Below are positions 28,256-37,984 of a DNA stretch of 64,000 bases, in pieces. The translations under genes and the position numbers were made by a program. The notes beneath the pieces are model-generated. The model was not told where the DNA came from and searched no databases. It saw only the letters and a list, made by a program, of their open reading frames with translations. Numbering within the stretch: the stretch's first letter is position 1; the number at the start of each line of letters is the position of its first letter. The DNA comes from Leptolyngbyaceae cyanobacterium JSC-12 (GTDB lineage Bacteria > Cyanobacteriota > Cyanobacteriia > Leptolyngbyales > Leptolyngbyaceae). The DNA lies in the NCBI GenBank assembly GCA_000309945.1, contig CM001633.1, positions 3,746,199 to 3,810,198 of the forward strand, written 5' to 3'.

Positions 28256-30121
28256 TTATTCGGCAATTTTTTCGACTAAAACTTGATAGCCCTGATGCAG
28301 TAAACGAACTTTTTTTCCAAATACGGTCATGAAGGCATCAACAGCGATTTTGGGTGGATCTTCGGCAATGCCTTCAGGAAATTGGAAGCCGTAATCATCA
28401 AAAATGATCACACCGCCAACTTTGACTAAGCGCCAGGTGAGTAAGGCATCTTCCAACACATCGCAGGCAACATGAGACCCATCAATATAGGCGAGATTGT
28501 AGGAGTTAGGAATCAGCGATCGCAGCACTGTTTGAGAACTGCCAATCATCTTTCTTACCTTCTCGGATGATCCAGTTTTGGCAATGTTGGCATCAAATCG
28601 TTGCTCTATCGTTTTCACTGCACCTGCTTCACACATGACTTCGTGTTCGACGCTGCCTTCAAAGGTATCCACACAAGTAATGCGAGCAGATGGATGCGTC
28701 AAAATATTGTCTAATAACCAGCAGGTAGAACGCCCTTCCCAACTGCCAATTTCCAACACTTTGAGATCGGGAATATTGATGAAGCAAGCCAGGTGTTGCC
28801 GCCAAACAGGGATATTAATACTAAACCAATCTTGCGTGAATTGATAACCGCGTTGAGCCACATGCGAATAGTATTTAAGCTTCGTTAGTTCCGCGATCGC
28901 TTCTGGCAAATTTGGCTCTAATTCCAGCGCTTTTTGTAGATAATTTAGTGCCTGGTCATAGTGCTTCTGATCACGCAATGTTGCAGATATATTCAAATTT
29001 ACTTTTGCCAAGTCAGTTTTTGAAAATGCTGGATTTAACTCCAGGGCTTTTTTATAAAAGTCAGTTGCTTGTTGTAAATCCCCGTTTGTACGAACGGCTG
29101 AACCTTGATTATTGTAAGCTGCTGCCAGCAAACTTCGCGTTGTGACGTTATTAGGTTCTACAGAAAGCCCATATTCAAAAAAAGGAATCGCTGCCTCAAA
29201 ACTATTTTGATTCATGTAATCATTCCCAACCTGCTGCCAGTTCATTAATGACAAAAAGGCTGGAGTTTTTTCCATGCGTTTCAGCTTTTCAAATAAATAG
29301 CTAATGTGGTCTTGCTCAAGCTTATGACGTAGAACATGCAGTTCTTTAGTTGCAGGAGACATTTCTTCCTGATATTGATCAGGTGGAGTTTGAAACTTCT
29401 TTAGCTGGCGATCAAACATATTGCCAGGGTAGCGAATATATTCTACTGTTTCCAAATTAATCTTCAGTAATTTGAAGAATTTTGTGAGGAATAGTTGGTA
29501 GCTAATATCTTCACAGGTCACCTCATTAAACGGTACTCGTTGTTCTGGAAATCCCTCGACAAAATCATGACATTCACGACGTACACACACATTTTGCGGC
29601 ACTGAATTTTCAATCGCAACTTTCCAAAATGGATGTACTTCATCTGCCATGTGCACGGCCGTACGAACAACTCCTACAGCTTGATCTGGTAAATTGATTA
29701 CCTGAGCACCATTTTCTCGCTGCAATATAAAGGATGCTTCTTTTGCATTAACCGGATCATGACTGAGCATTCGGTAACACAAATAAATGTGCTCTCTGTA
29801 GTACAAATCATCTCCATCACAAAAAAACAATAGGTCACCTTTTGCTGCATTTGCCCCCATATTTCTTGCAGTGCCTGCGGAGGTTCGCTTGAAATGATTG
29901 ACAATTTTGCAATGGGGATGATTTCGACTAAATTCATGAACAATTTCTGGGGTGCGATCGCTCGATCCCTCATTCACGACGATGATTTCTGCTTCAACGG
30001 GTTGGTCGCCCTGGTAGTGTTCATAAAAATATTGAATACTTGCTTCCACGCTTTCCAATGTGCGGAGAATCGCGTGTTCTTTATTCATTACAGGCACAAT
30101 CACCGAGAACGACTGAATCAT
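28256..30121 (-). CDS. Glycosyltransferase family 2 - TPR - methyltransferase fusion
   Basis: A 621-residue three-part protein. Residues 1-230 form a GT2 domain (SVIVPVMNKEHAILRTLESV; IIVVNEGSSDRTPEIV; FFCDGDDLYYREHI with the DxDD-type metal site). Residues about 300-425 contain TPRs (DLQQATDFYKKALELNPAF; HYDQALNYLQKALELEPNL). Residues about 440-621 form a class I SAM methyltransferase of the Methyltransf_24/CmcI-like kind (VLEIGSWEGRSTCWLL; CVDTFEGS; LAYIDGSH; GGVIIFDDYGF). It probably adds and modifies sugars on a surface glycan or protein. It lies near the giant TPR-glycosyltransferase, on the opposite strand. Confidence 0.88.
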   Translation of the reverse strand: MIQSFSVIVPVMNKEHAILRTLESVEASIQYFYEHYQGDQPVEAEIIVVNEGSSDRTPEIVHEFSRNHPHCKIVNHFKRTSAGTARNMGANAAKGDLLFFCDGDDLYYREHIYLCYRMLSHDPVNAKEASFILQRENGAQVINLPDQAVGVVRTAVHMADEVHPFWKVAIENSVPQNVCVRRECHDFVEGFPEQRVPFNEVTCEDISYQLFLTKFFKLLKINLETVEYIRYPGNMFDRQLKKFQTPPDQYQEEMSPATKELHVLRHKLEQDHISYLFEKLKRMEKTPAFLSLMNWQQVGNDYMNQNSFEAAIPFFEYGLSVEPNNVTTRSLLAAAYNNQGSAVRTNGDLQQATDFYKKALELNPAFSKTDLAKVNLNISATLRDQKHYDQALNYLQKALELEPNLPEAIAELTKLKYYSHVAQRGYQFTQDWFSINIPVWRQHLACFINIPDLKVLEIGSWEGRSTCWLLDNILTHPSARITCVDTFEGSVEHEVMCEAGAVKTIEQRFDANIAKTGSSEKVRKMIGSSQTVLRSLIPNSYNLAYIDGSHVACDVLEDALLTWRLVKVGGVIIFDDYGFQFPEGIAEDPPKIAVDAFMTVFGKKVRLLHQGYQVLVEKIAE

Positions 30122-30231
30122 GGGTTCCTCAGTTTTTTAAGATGGCAACGGCTAAAGGTCTAGCAATTATGCCCAGATCAAACCAAACAAACTGCTGAAT
30201 ATTTATGAATAAATTCAACAGAGACGGACAC

Positions 30232-31536
30232 CTAAATTAACGTGAACATGACTTGAACCAACTCACCCCGCGCGATCGCGGTTTCTCCCAACGGTACAAC
30301 CGCCAGCCCGTTCGTCCCTGCTAAGTTAATCAAATTTCCAGAACTGTGACTGCCACCCGCCAGTTCAAACTCGTAACGTCCATTTACCCATTCCACCTTG
30401 CCCCAGAGATAGGATTCTCGCTTGCCATCCGATTTTAAGTCTTGCCGCGCGATCGCCAAAGCAAACGCTGATTGCCAAGGTGCTGCCATCCCCGACAGCT
30501 TACGCAACGCGGGTAGCACAAACCGCCAAAATGTGACCATTGCTGAAACAGGATTACCAGGAAGACCAAAGTACAGAGGCATAGGGGATAGAGGAGATGG
30601 GGAGGATAAGAATCCATCTTCTGCCTTCTGGCTTCTAACGCCTGACATCTGATTCCTCCCAAACGTTGCGACGGTCAATGGTTTTCCGGGCTTGATGGCA
30701 ACGGAGCGAATATGAATTGTGGCACCCAAATCGGTAAGAATTTGATCAACGTAATCATAATCACCAACGGAAACACCGCCGGAGGAGAGCACTACATCAG
30801 CAGAGGCAATTGCCTGAGCGATTGCGGTTCTTAATGCCTCTGGGCGATCAGGCACAATTCCCATCAAAACAGGTTCACACCCTGCTTGCGCCACCAAGGC
30901 TGCCAGCGCATAACGATTAGAATCAACAATTTGTCCTAGTTGCAGCGGTTGATCGATGCTAACCAGTTCATCTCCAGTGGAAAGAATCGCCACCTTTGGA
31001 CGACGAAAGACTTTCACTTGAGCGCATTGGGTCGCCGCCAACACGGCAATTTCTGCTGCTTGCAGTTTCAATCCTGCCTGGAGTAAGGGGGTTCCGGCTT
31101 TATAGTAATCTCCTTGGCGCCGCACAAACGACTGGGGCTTGGGAGTTGCAAGGATAGTGACGCGATCGCCCAGGCGCTCTGTATCCTCCTGCATCACTAC
31201 TGTATCGGCTCCCGGTGGCATGACTGCCCCAGTGAAAATCCGCGCTGCCTGACCAGGTTGAATTTGCTTCTGCGGTTGGTATCCGGCTGGAATTTCTTCC
31301 ACAACCGCCAATGTCAAAAGCGGTTCATCAGAGCATGATCGTACATCTTCGTATCGCACCGCATAGCCATCCATGGCTGAATTATCCCAATGAGGAAAAT
31401 CAAGCTGGCTCGTCACCGTCTCTGCCAAAATCCGCCCCATTGCATCCAGCAAATTCACCGTTTCGGTGTCTTGCTCAAGATCAAGAGGTAACACTAACTT
31501 CAGAATCATGGCTTCAGCCTGTTGCACAGCCAGCAT
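30232..31536 (-). CDS. moeA: Molybdopterin molybdotransferase
   Basis: A 434-residue MoeA, which inserts molybdate into adenylylated molybdopterin in the last step of Mo-cofactor synthesis. Typical motifs are LAETVTSQLDFPHWDNSAMDGYAVR, RIFTGAVMPPGADTVVMQED, ILSTGDELV, SSGGVSVGDYDYV, KPGKPL and YFGLPGNPVSAMVTF. Between KPGKPLTVATFGRNQ and PLYFGLPGNP there is an extra, low-complexity stretch (MSGVRSQKAEDGFLSSPSPL) encoded by a short intergenic-type repeat. It would lie on a surface loop. The gene may serve the molybdopterin oxidoreductase at 39580, which is 9 kb away. Confidence 0.93.
   Translation of the reverse strand: MLAVQQAEAMILKLVLPLDLEQDTETVNLLDAMGRILAETVTSQLDFPHWDNSAMDGYAVRYEDVRSCSDEPLLTLAVVEEIPAGYQPQKQIQPGQAARIFTGAVMPPGADTVVMQEDTERLGDRVTILATPKPQSFVRRQGDYYKAGTPLLQAGLKLQAAEIAVLAATQCAQVKVFRRPKVAILSTGDELVSIDQPLQLGQIVDSNRYALAALVAQAGCEPVLMGIVPDRPEALRTAIAQAIASADVVLSSGGVSVGDYDYVDQILTDLGATIHIRSVAIKPGKPLTVATFGRNQMSGVRSQKAEDGFLSSPSPLSPMPLYFGLPGNPVSAMVTFWRFVLPALRKLSGMAAPWQSAFALAIARQDLKSDGKRESYLWGKVEWVNGRYEFELAGGSHSSGNLINLAGTNGLAVVPLGETAIARGELVQVMFTLI
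30585..30660 (-). repeat. Short repeat inserted in frame in moeA
   Basis: On the minus strand it reads GAAGCCAGAAGGCAGAAG followed by a pyrimidine-rich half (CCTCCCCATCTCCTCTATCC), the same style as the linkers in the giant TPR gene. The frame is kept. Confidence 0.7.
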
Positions 31537-31646
31537 AAATTGCGATCAGAAAATAAAAAATTAGAGAACCAACCGTTAGCCTAATCAGCCCTGTGGGAAT
31601 TGTAAATTTACTTGAATTGCTTTTAGCCTACGGTCTCAATCACTTT

Positions 31647-33300
31647 ATGTCTATCCCTCAAAATTGCCAGCCAGCATCCAAGAGCACCTGGTTGAGGTGG
31701 CGATCGCTCCGTTTACCCGTATGGAAGATACCTTCACGCAGTTTGCTCACTCAACTCATTGTTGGGAGTGCGGCATTGGGAGTTGGGGTTACCGCCGTTG
31801 CTAGCTATCAGGTAGTGCGTGAACTCACGCTAGAGGATTTGCAAAAAGACGCTTTATCTAAAGTAGAGCATGGCACTCATAAGATAGATAACTGGCTGGC
31901 AAAATTGAAGGTAAAAGTTGAGACAATGGCAAATACGCCGTCAGTTCGCTCGATGCAATGGTCAATTGCCAGACCTTACCTTATGTCAGAAGCCGTTCGC
32001 ATCCAAGATTTTGAATCCATCTCTCTCGCAAAATCGACTGGACAACGCTACAGTACCGCCACACCACACGTTACCAGTGTTCGCGATCGCCAATGGTTCC
32101 AAGCTTCCATCGCAGGGAAAACCTACATCGACGATCCCATCATTTCTCGTGCCACACAACTTTCGGTGATTGGAGTATCTGCCCCAATTTACAAACACGC
32201 AACTCGTACAGAGCCACCCATTGGTGCGCTGCGGGGAGCCATTGAAGTGAATCAAGTAACCAAAACAGTCGAACAAATAGAATATGGCAAGGGAAGTTAT
32301 GCTTTTGCGCTCAATTCCGAAGGACGCATCATCGCCCATCCCGATGCATCGTTGCTATCAACCATCGAAAAACCCACTCCCAGCTTATTGCAATCCTCGG
32401 AACCTGATCTGGTCAACCTGGCACAACGGATGGTGGCACACCAGGAAGGGATTATGCTTGTTCAGAGTAATCGCAAAAAGTTTTATGTTGCGTTCATGCC
32501 TTTGACAGAAGCTAGGTGGTCTATTGGGTTAGCTATTCCTCGTGAGAATATTGATTCTCAACTGAATTGGTTAGATGGCATCGCGGCGGCTGTGATTAGC
32601 CTTACGGGGATGCTGCTTGGCATTCTGGTGTATGTGCAATCAGCGGAACAAGCCCGGTTGAAGCGGTCTAAAGCAGAAGCAGAAGCAACTAACCAACTAC
32701 TCGAACAGAAAGTCGTAGAACGCACCCGAGAACTTGCAGACGCCCGTGATCAACTGGAGCAACGAGTCACAGAACGCACTCAAGAGTTGCAAGCAGCTCT
32801 TCAACACCTGACTCAGACTCAATCTCGCCTTGTTCAAACCGAAAAAATGTCCAGTTTGGGGCAATTAGTGGCAGGCATTGCTCACGAAATCAATAATCCG
32901 GTGAATTTTATTCATGGCAATGTTTCTCACGTCAACGAATATGTAACCGATTTACTTTCCCTCGTGGCTCTGTATCAACAGAAATATCCGAATCCTGATG
33001 CAGAAATTCAGCAAGCGATCGCAGACATTGAGTTAGACTTTATCGAAGCTGATTTGCCCAAAACCCTCGCTTCAATGAATATAGGTACTCACCGGATTCG
33101 TGAGATTGTGCAATCACTGCGTATCTTCTCTCGCATGGATGAGGCAGAACTTAAGCCTGTTGACTTACACACTGGCATCGATAGCACCTTGCTGATTCTG
33201 CAACATCGGCTCAAAGCCAGACCCGATCGCCCCGCCATCGAAGTTGTCAAACAATACGGGGATTTACCACGAGTCGAATGCTATGCCGGACAATTAAACC
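31647..33300 (+). pseudogene. Sensor histidine kinase, 5' part, split by insertion sequence
   Basis: The 5' portion of a hybrid-free sensor kinase gene. It encodes a membrane helix near residues 35-55, an extracytoplasmic dCache-like sensor to about residue 305, a second helix (AAAVISLTGMLLGILVYV), a coiled coil of RTREL/RTQEL repeats, and a HisKA box with the phospho-accepting His near residue 413 (GIAHEINNPVNFIHGN). The reading frame then enters the insertion sequence and stops at 33338 after adding about a dozen foreign residues, so the product lacks its ATP-binding domain. ATG 31647 is preferred to GTG 31593. Joining 33300 to 34764 restores GQLNQVFMN exactly. Confidence 0.92.
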
Positions 33301-34758
33301 ACACGACTTGGCAAGTTACCCAGAAAGGAAAAAGATAAGCAGAAAATGTAGGAGACGTTAGCCGTAGCCGTATCATGCTGCCCTTTGTCGCTGTGCCATC
33401 GACGATTGCTCAAGAGTTTGGGAAATATCGAGACCTGTTCTGCCGAGGCGCAGGCTTTGAGCAGGTGAGTCGCTATGTGACCGGATTGCTGTTGAGTGAG
33501 AACAAAACCTTGCAAGGGATTGCCGGACAATGGGTAGCAGGTGGGGAGGTCGGCGGACGAAGAGCGATGCACGCAGCGGTGTTTGAGGCGGGCTGGAGGA
33601 GTTCAGAGTTAATGTCCCATCATCGTGCTGTGATAGCCAAAGAGCATCAGGGGCGAGGGCGAGAAGTCATCAGTCTGGATTGGACGCTCAGCCATCACGA
33701 TTGGGGCAAGCAGATCTTTGGGGTGAAGCGATCCTATGATTATGTGGAACATCGGATGAGTTGCTTTCAAACGGTGGTGACGGCGACGATTGCGAACCGC
33801 CACCTAATTGATGGGATTGACGTGGTGGTGCAGTTTCCAGATTTTTCAGTGGCAGAACGGGAGTATCTGAAGGTGACGGCAAAATCCCACTATGACGATT
33901 TAGACCAAGTGCGAGAACGACTGATTGAGATGTTGCATTATCACAAGAATCGATTGGAGTATCGCAAACGCACCGAGATTGCCGTCGAGATTGTGCGCCA
34001 AGTGGAAGCGGAAGGACAATTTCCCACCGCCGATTATGCGTTTGACAATGGGGTGTTGACTGTTGAGTTAACCACCATGATTGAGTCCGCAGGAAAACAC
34101 TGGGTGAGTGAAGTTGAAAGTTCTCGCAACATCTTGTGGAATGACCAATGGCAACGGGTAGATGCGATTGGTTTAGAACTCAGAATCCATCACCCAGAGA
34201 GCTTTCGCCCGATTCAAGTCACTTGCCGCAACGGCGAAACGAAACCGATTTGGGCATTTACCAAAGTCGTGCGCCTCAAGAAGTTTGGACGCAAGCGATT
34301 GGTCATCGTCCACGAGCAAGCAGATTTACAAGACCCACCTCGCTTCCTGCTCACCGATGCGTTGCATTGGGAAAGTGGGCGAGTCATGCAGACTTGGAGT
34401 TATCGATGGTCCTGCGAGGTCTTTCATGAGGTGAGCAAACAGCACACCGGGCTAGAGTCGGCTCAGGTGCGGAACGAGGAAGCGGTCAACCGTCACTTCC
34501 GTCTTAGTTGCGTGGCGCAGTCGATTCTGCAACGGACTGCCTGTTCTGGCGCACAATCTGAACGATTTGAGTTTGCTCAAGGCAAGCAAACGGTGGGACA
34601 GAAGCTCTATACCCTCACTCGTCAAGCCTTTGATGATTTGCTGCAATTCATTGTGACGCGATGTTCTCACGGACATACAAATGAACAGATTTTACAAGCT
34701 CTCCTCCCCAGTTGATTGGCGATCGTTTTTTCTACTTCGGTAACTTGCCAAGTTGTGT
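33301..34758 (+). mobile_element. Complete 1458-bp IS4/IS701-like insertion sequence
   Basis: Terminal inverted repeats are ACACGACTTGGCAAGTTACC on the left (33301-33320) and its complement with one mismatch on the right (34739-34758). The flanks carry the 5-bp direct repeat AAACC (33296-33300 and 34759-34763). One transposase gene fills the element. Removal of the element and one AAACC re-forms an open histidine kinase gene, so both boundaries are supported. Family assignment within the IS4/IS701 superfamily is tentative. Confidence 0.92.
33375..34715 (+). CDS. DDE transposase, IS4/IS701 superfamily
   Basis: A 446-residue transposase. An N-terminal helical domain (about 1-90) precedes the catalytic RNase H-like core. 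Likely acidic residues are Asp in VISLDWTLSHHDWGKQ, Asp in TADYAFDNGVLT and Glu in the C-terminal YRWSCEVFHEVSKQHTGL, which follows the IS4-type Y-(1-2)-R-(3)-E-(6)-K signature. The conserved tail VNRHFRLSCVAQSILQ also fits. The gene is intact, and the element may still be mobile. It lies in the same orientation as the gene it interrupts. Confidence 0.85.
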   Translation: MLPFVAVPSTIAQEFGKYRDLFCRGAGFEQVSRYVTGLLLSENKTLQGIAGQWVAGGEVGGRRAMHAAVFEAGWRSSELMSHHRAVIAKEHQGRGREVISLDWTLSHHDWGKQIFGVKRSYDYVEHRMSCFQTVVTATIANRHLIDGIDVVVQFPDFSVAEREYLKVTAKSHYDDLDQVRERLIEMLHYHKNRLEYRKRTEIAVEIVRQVEAEGQFPTADYAFDNGVLTVELTTMIESAGKHWVSEVESSRNILWNDQWQRVDAIGLELRIHHPESFRPIQVTCRNGETKPIWAFTKVVRLKKFGRKRLVIVHEQADLQDPPRFLLTDALHWESGRVMQTWSYRWSCEVFHEVSKQHTGLESAQVRNEEAVNRHFRLSCVAQSILQRTACSGAQSERFEFAQGKQTVGQKLYTLTRQAFDDLLQFIVTRCSHGHTNEQILQALLPS

Positions 34759-35134
34759 AAACCAGGTTTTTATGAACATCCTGGCAAACGCGATCGATGC
34801 GCTGGAAGAAACCTCATCCCATTCCTCCCATCAAAATGGAGACACTCTTGGCACTATCACCATTACAACCCAATACGCTCCCAAAACTCAGACAGTAACC
34901 GTTGCGATCGCAGATAATGGGCCTGGAATGCCTGAAACCGTCAAACAGAGAATCTTTGACCCATTTTTCACAACAAAACCAATTGGCAAAGGTACAGGCA
35001 TGGGACTATCCATCAGCTATCAAATTATTCACGAGAAACACAATGGGCAGATGGAATGCATCTCCACACCCGACGTTGGCACCGAATTTATTATCCATAT
35101 TCCAGTTAAACAGCCCATTTCAGAAGTAGCTTAA
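34759..35134 (+). pseudogene. Sensor histidine kinase, 3' part (HATPase domain)
   Basis: The remainder of the kinase split by the insertion sequence. From the codon AAC at 34760 it encodes NQVFMNILANAIDALEE (N box), [25 protein letters not shown] (G1/F boxes) and [21 protein letters not shown] (G2 box), the whole HATPase_c domain, ending with a normal stop at 35132. A start inside the element (34712) could give a 140-residue soluble fragment, but it would have no phospho-acceptor His. Both halves are undamaged apart from the insertion, which suggests a recent event. Confidence 0.92.
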
Positions 35135-35271
35135 CCCACCACTACTCCGTCCATCATCGCTTTCATCGCCTCGTGTGGAACGTTGCAACAATTAATTGCA
35201 GAAGCAAGACATCCTATGAAATAATAGGTGATTGTGTCGAATTTCTATTTCAAGGCTGGGCTGATAAGATT

Positions 35272-35466
35272 ATGGCTAAAGCAAAAGATGTAAGGCTAAT
35301 CATTACTTTAGAATGTACTGAGTGCCGCACAAACCCCGACAAGCGCTCCCCAGGGGTTTCGCGCTACACCACAACGAAAAACCGTCGCAATACAACTGCA
35401 CGGCTAGAACTCAAAAAATTCTGTCCACACTGCAACAAGCACACTATTCATAAAGAAATTAAGTAG
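35272..35466 (+). CDS. rpmG: 50S ribosomal protein L33
   Basis: A 64-residue L33 of the cyanobacterial/plastid kind, starting [20 protein letters not shown], with paired cysteines (CTEC and CPHC) that can hold zinc, and a conserved [15 protein letters not shown] 35272 gives the family length; the longer frame from 35173 does not. It is followed after 108 nt by rpsR and then by the RNase gene, a common cyanobacterial order. Confidence 0.96.
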   Translation: MAKAKDVRLIITLECTECRTNPDKRSPGVSRYTTTKNRRNTTARLELKKFCPHCNKHTIHKEIK

Positions 35467-35574
35467 CGGGTAATCAGTAATCGGTTCACTCGTTTCCGGT
35501 TTTCTGCTCCTACTTTCTCTTTTCCACTGCTGATTTTCTATCATCAATATTCACTGAATTACTTCTGCTGCACT

Positions 35575-35790
35575 ATGACTTACCTTCGTCGCCGCGTATC
35601 TCCAATTAAGCCCGATGAGCCAATTGACTACAAAGATGTCGATCTGTTGCGGAAATTTATTACTGAGCGAGGCAAGATTTTACCTCGCCGAATTACTGGT
35701 CTAACCGCTAAACAACAGCGGGATCTGACTGAAGCAATCAAGCGTGCCCGGATTTTGGCATTACTCCCCTTTATCAACAAAGAAGGTTAG
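35575..35790 (+). CDS. rpsR: 30S ribosomal protein S18
   Basis: A 71-residue S18 with the typical [22 protein letters not shown] start and the RNA-binding core [35 protein letters not shown]. It is full length. It forms the usual rpmG-rpsR pair and precedes the RNase II/R gene by 129 nt. Confidence 0.97.
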   Translation: MTYLRRRVSPIKPDEPIDYKDVDLLRKFITERGKILPRRITGLTAKQQRDLTEAIKRARILALLPFINKEG

Positions 35791-35919
35791 TCAATGATTG
35801 CAGGGGCTGTTGTTTATTCCTGATTTGGCAACAGTCTGTTTTGAATTGGGCAATGCCTACTCTCCTGGTTTATTTATCTACGTTTGGGCGTTTTTACCTT
35901 TCTCACGGGCAATACTTTG

Positions 35920-37914
35920 ATGGAGAAGGGCAGTCTTGTTGAATTTCGGATGGGCAGCGTTCGCCGTCTTGCTGTAGTTGAGCGTCCAGAAGGGAAAAAG
36001 CACTGGATTGCGATTGATGAGCGTGGCCAATCTCATACACTGCATCCCCGCGAGATTTTGTATGAAGTGACTGGCGAGGTTTATAAACCAACTCAGATCA
36101 AAGACTTTCTCCAACAGGTGCAGCCCTATCTCGACCCAAGTAGTCTGGAAGTTGCTTGGGAGATTTTGGTGGAAGATGGAGAAACCGTCACTCCAGCAGA
36201 GATGGCAATGCTCTTATTCTCTGAGCAATCTCCTCCCCTGTGCTACGCCGCATATCATTTGCTCTCAGATGACAAGCTTTATTTCAAGCTCAAAGGCGAT
36301 CGCTACGAGCCGCGCTCTAAAGCTCAGGTCAATGAGCTAAAGCATCAAATGATGATGGAAGTTCAGCGACAACAAGAGTGGGATGGGTTTATTTTGCGAT
36401 TGGAGAATGCCCTGGCAAAACAACCTGTGGAATGGCAAAGTAGCGATCGCCCGCGGCTGGAAGCGTTGGAGCGCTATGCAGCTTTGGGTGAGGAAGCAAC
36501 CCATAAGGCACCTGCCCTAGAAACCCTGTTACACTTGAAGCGATCAGAAACACCGCAGGCAGCGTTTCAACTCCTGGTTGATCTAGGAGTGTGGAGTCCC
36601 CACGAAAATCTGTTTCTGCGCCGCAGTCAAATTCCCGTTCAGTTTCCTCAAAAGGTGTTGGAAGTGGCGCATCACCGCTTGGACTCTCCCCCAGACGATC
36701 CAGATGTTAATCGAGTAGACTTAACCCATCTCAAGGTCTACACAATTGATGATGAAAGTACACGGGAAATTGATGATGGCTTAAGTTTGGAGTTTTTACC
36801 GGATGGCAGGCAACGTCTGTGGATTCACATTGCTGACCCTTCTCGTTGGGTATTCCCAGGCGATGAGTTGGATCTGGAAGCTCGACGGCGGAGTACCACT
36901 ATCTACCTGCCTACAGGGATGATCCCGATGTTTCCCTCAGAGTTGGCAACTGGACCAATGAGTCTGGTTCAGGGGCGGGTTTGTTGTGCCCTCAGTTTTG
37001 GGGTGATTTTGGATGACACAGGTGCAATCGAAGAGTACAGCATTCATGCCAGCCACATTAAGACAACGTATCGCCTGACTTATGAAGATGTAGACGAGAT
37101 GCTGGAACTGGGTGTGCAGGGTGAAAGCGAATTGGAAGCGATCGCCCACTGGGCAAACCTGCGGAAAGACTGGCGACGCGAACAAGGAGCCATCAGCATC
37201 AGTATGCCGGAATCTTCAATTAAGGTACAGGACGACGAAATCACGATTGAAGTGTTAGATAATTCTGTTTCGCGTCAACTCGTTGCCGAAATGATGATTC
37301 TGACGGGAGAAGTTGCCGCCCGCTATGGGCAAGAACATAACCTACCCATTCCGTTTCGGCATCAACCCCAGCCAGAACTGCCACCAGAAGAAGAATTGAT
37401 TTTATTACCAGCCGGTCCCGTTCGTTCCAGTGCGATTCGGCGCTGTATGCCCCGCAGTGAAATGAGCATTACGCCTGCTCGTCATGCCAGTTTAGGTCTC
37501 AATACTTACACCCAGATAACCTCGCCGATTCGTCGTTATAGCGATTTGCTGGCACACTTTCAAATCAAAGCCCATCTACGGGGTGCGCCCCTACCCTTCT
37601 CTGCGCAGGAAATGCAAGAGCTGACAATGAGCATTAGCAGCACGGTGCAGGAAGCAGTACTGGTAGAACGCCAAACCAATCGTTATTGGGGCTTGGAATA
37701 CCTACGGCGCTTACCTAATGAGATTTGGCAAGCTTTGATGCTGCGTTGGTTAAGAGAACACGAAAATTTGGGATTGGTGTTGCTGGAAGATCTGGGCTTG
37801 GAACTGGCAATGCGGTTTAATCGAACAATCGCACCTGGCGATCGCTTACAACTCCGCGTCAGCCATGCCGATCCTCGTCAGGACATCATTCATTTTGAAG
37901 AAGTCATGGCTTGA
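35920..37914 (+). CDS. Ribonuclease II/R family exoribonuclease
   Basis: A 664-residue RNB-family 3'-5' exoribonuclease. An N-terminal SH3-like/OB region (KGSLVEFRMGSVRRLAVVERPEGKKHW) is followed by the RNB catalytic domain with the metal-binding aspartates in YTIDDESTREIDDGLSLE (about residue 280), HIADPSRWVFPGDELD, and YTQITSPIRRYSDLLAHFQI near the 3' side, then a short S1-like end. It degrades mRNA and structured RNA. ATG 35920 is preferred over TTG 35884. In cyanobacteria this gene usually follows rpsR, as here. Whether it should be called RNase II or R needs phylogeny. Confidence 0.93.
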   Translation: MEKGSLVEFRMGSVRRLAVVERPEGKKHWIAIDERGQSHTLHPREILYEVTGEVYKPTQIKDFLQQVQPYLDPSSLEVAWEILVEDGETVTPAEMAMLLFSEQSPPLCYAAYHLLSDDKLYFKLKGDRYEPRSKAQVNELKHQMMMEVQRQQEWDGFILRLENALAKQPVEWQSSDRPRLEALERYAALGEEATHKAPALETLLHLKRSETPQAAFQLLVDLGVWSPHENLFLRRSQIPVQFPQKVLEVAHHRLDSPPDDPDVNRVDLTHLKVYTIDDESTREIDDGLSLEFLPDGRQRLWIHIADPSRWVFPGDELDLEARRRSTTIYLPTGMIPMFPSELATGPMSLVQGRVCCALSFGVILDDTGAIEEYSIHASHIKTTYRLTYEDVDEMLELGVQGESELEAIAHWANLRKDWRREQGAISISMPESSIKVQDDEITIEVLDNSVSRQLVAEMMILTGEVAARYGQEHNLPIPFRHQPQPELPPEEELILLPAGPVRSSAIRRCMPRSEMSITPARHASLGLNTYTQITSPIRRYSDLLAHFQIKAHLRGAPLPFSAQEMQELTMSISSTVQEAVLVERQTNRYWGLEYLRRLPNEIWQALMLRWLREHENLGLVLLEDLGLELAMRFNRTIAPGDRLQLRVSHADPRQDIIHFEEVMA

Positions 37915-37984
37915 TGGACAAACTATTGTTGGATCAATCCCTTTGAATACTGGTTAAACAGGAATACCGGTTAAACACTCCCTG

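Noticed and set aside
35173-35271. N-terminal extension of L33
   Set aside because: The family starts at MAKAKDVRL (35272); the upstream 33 codons do not match L33.
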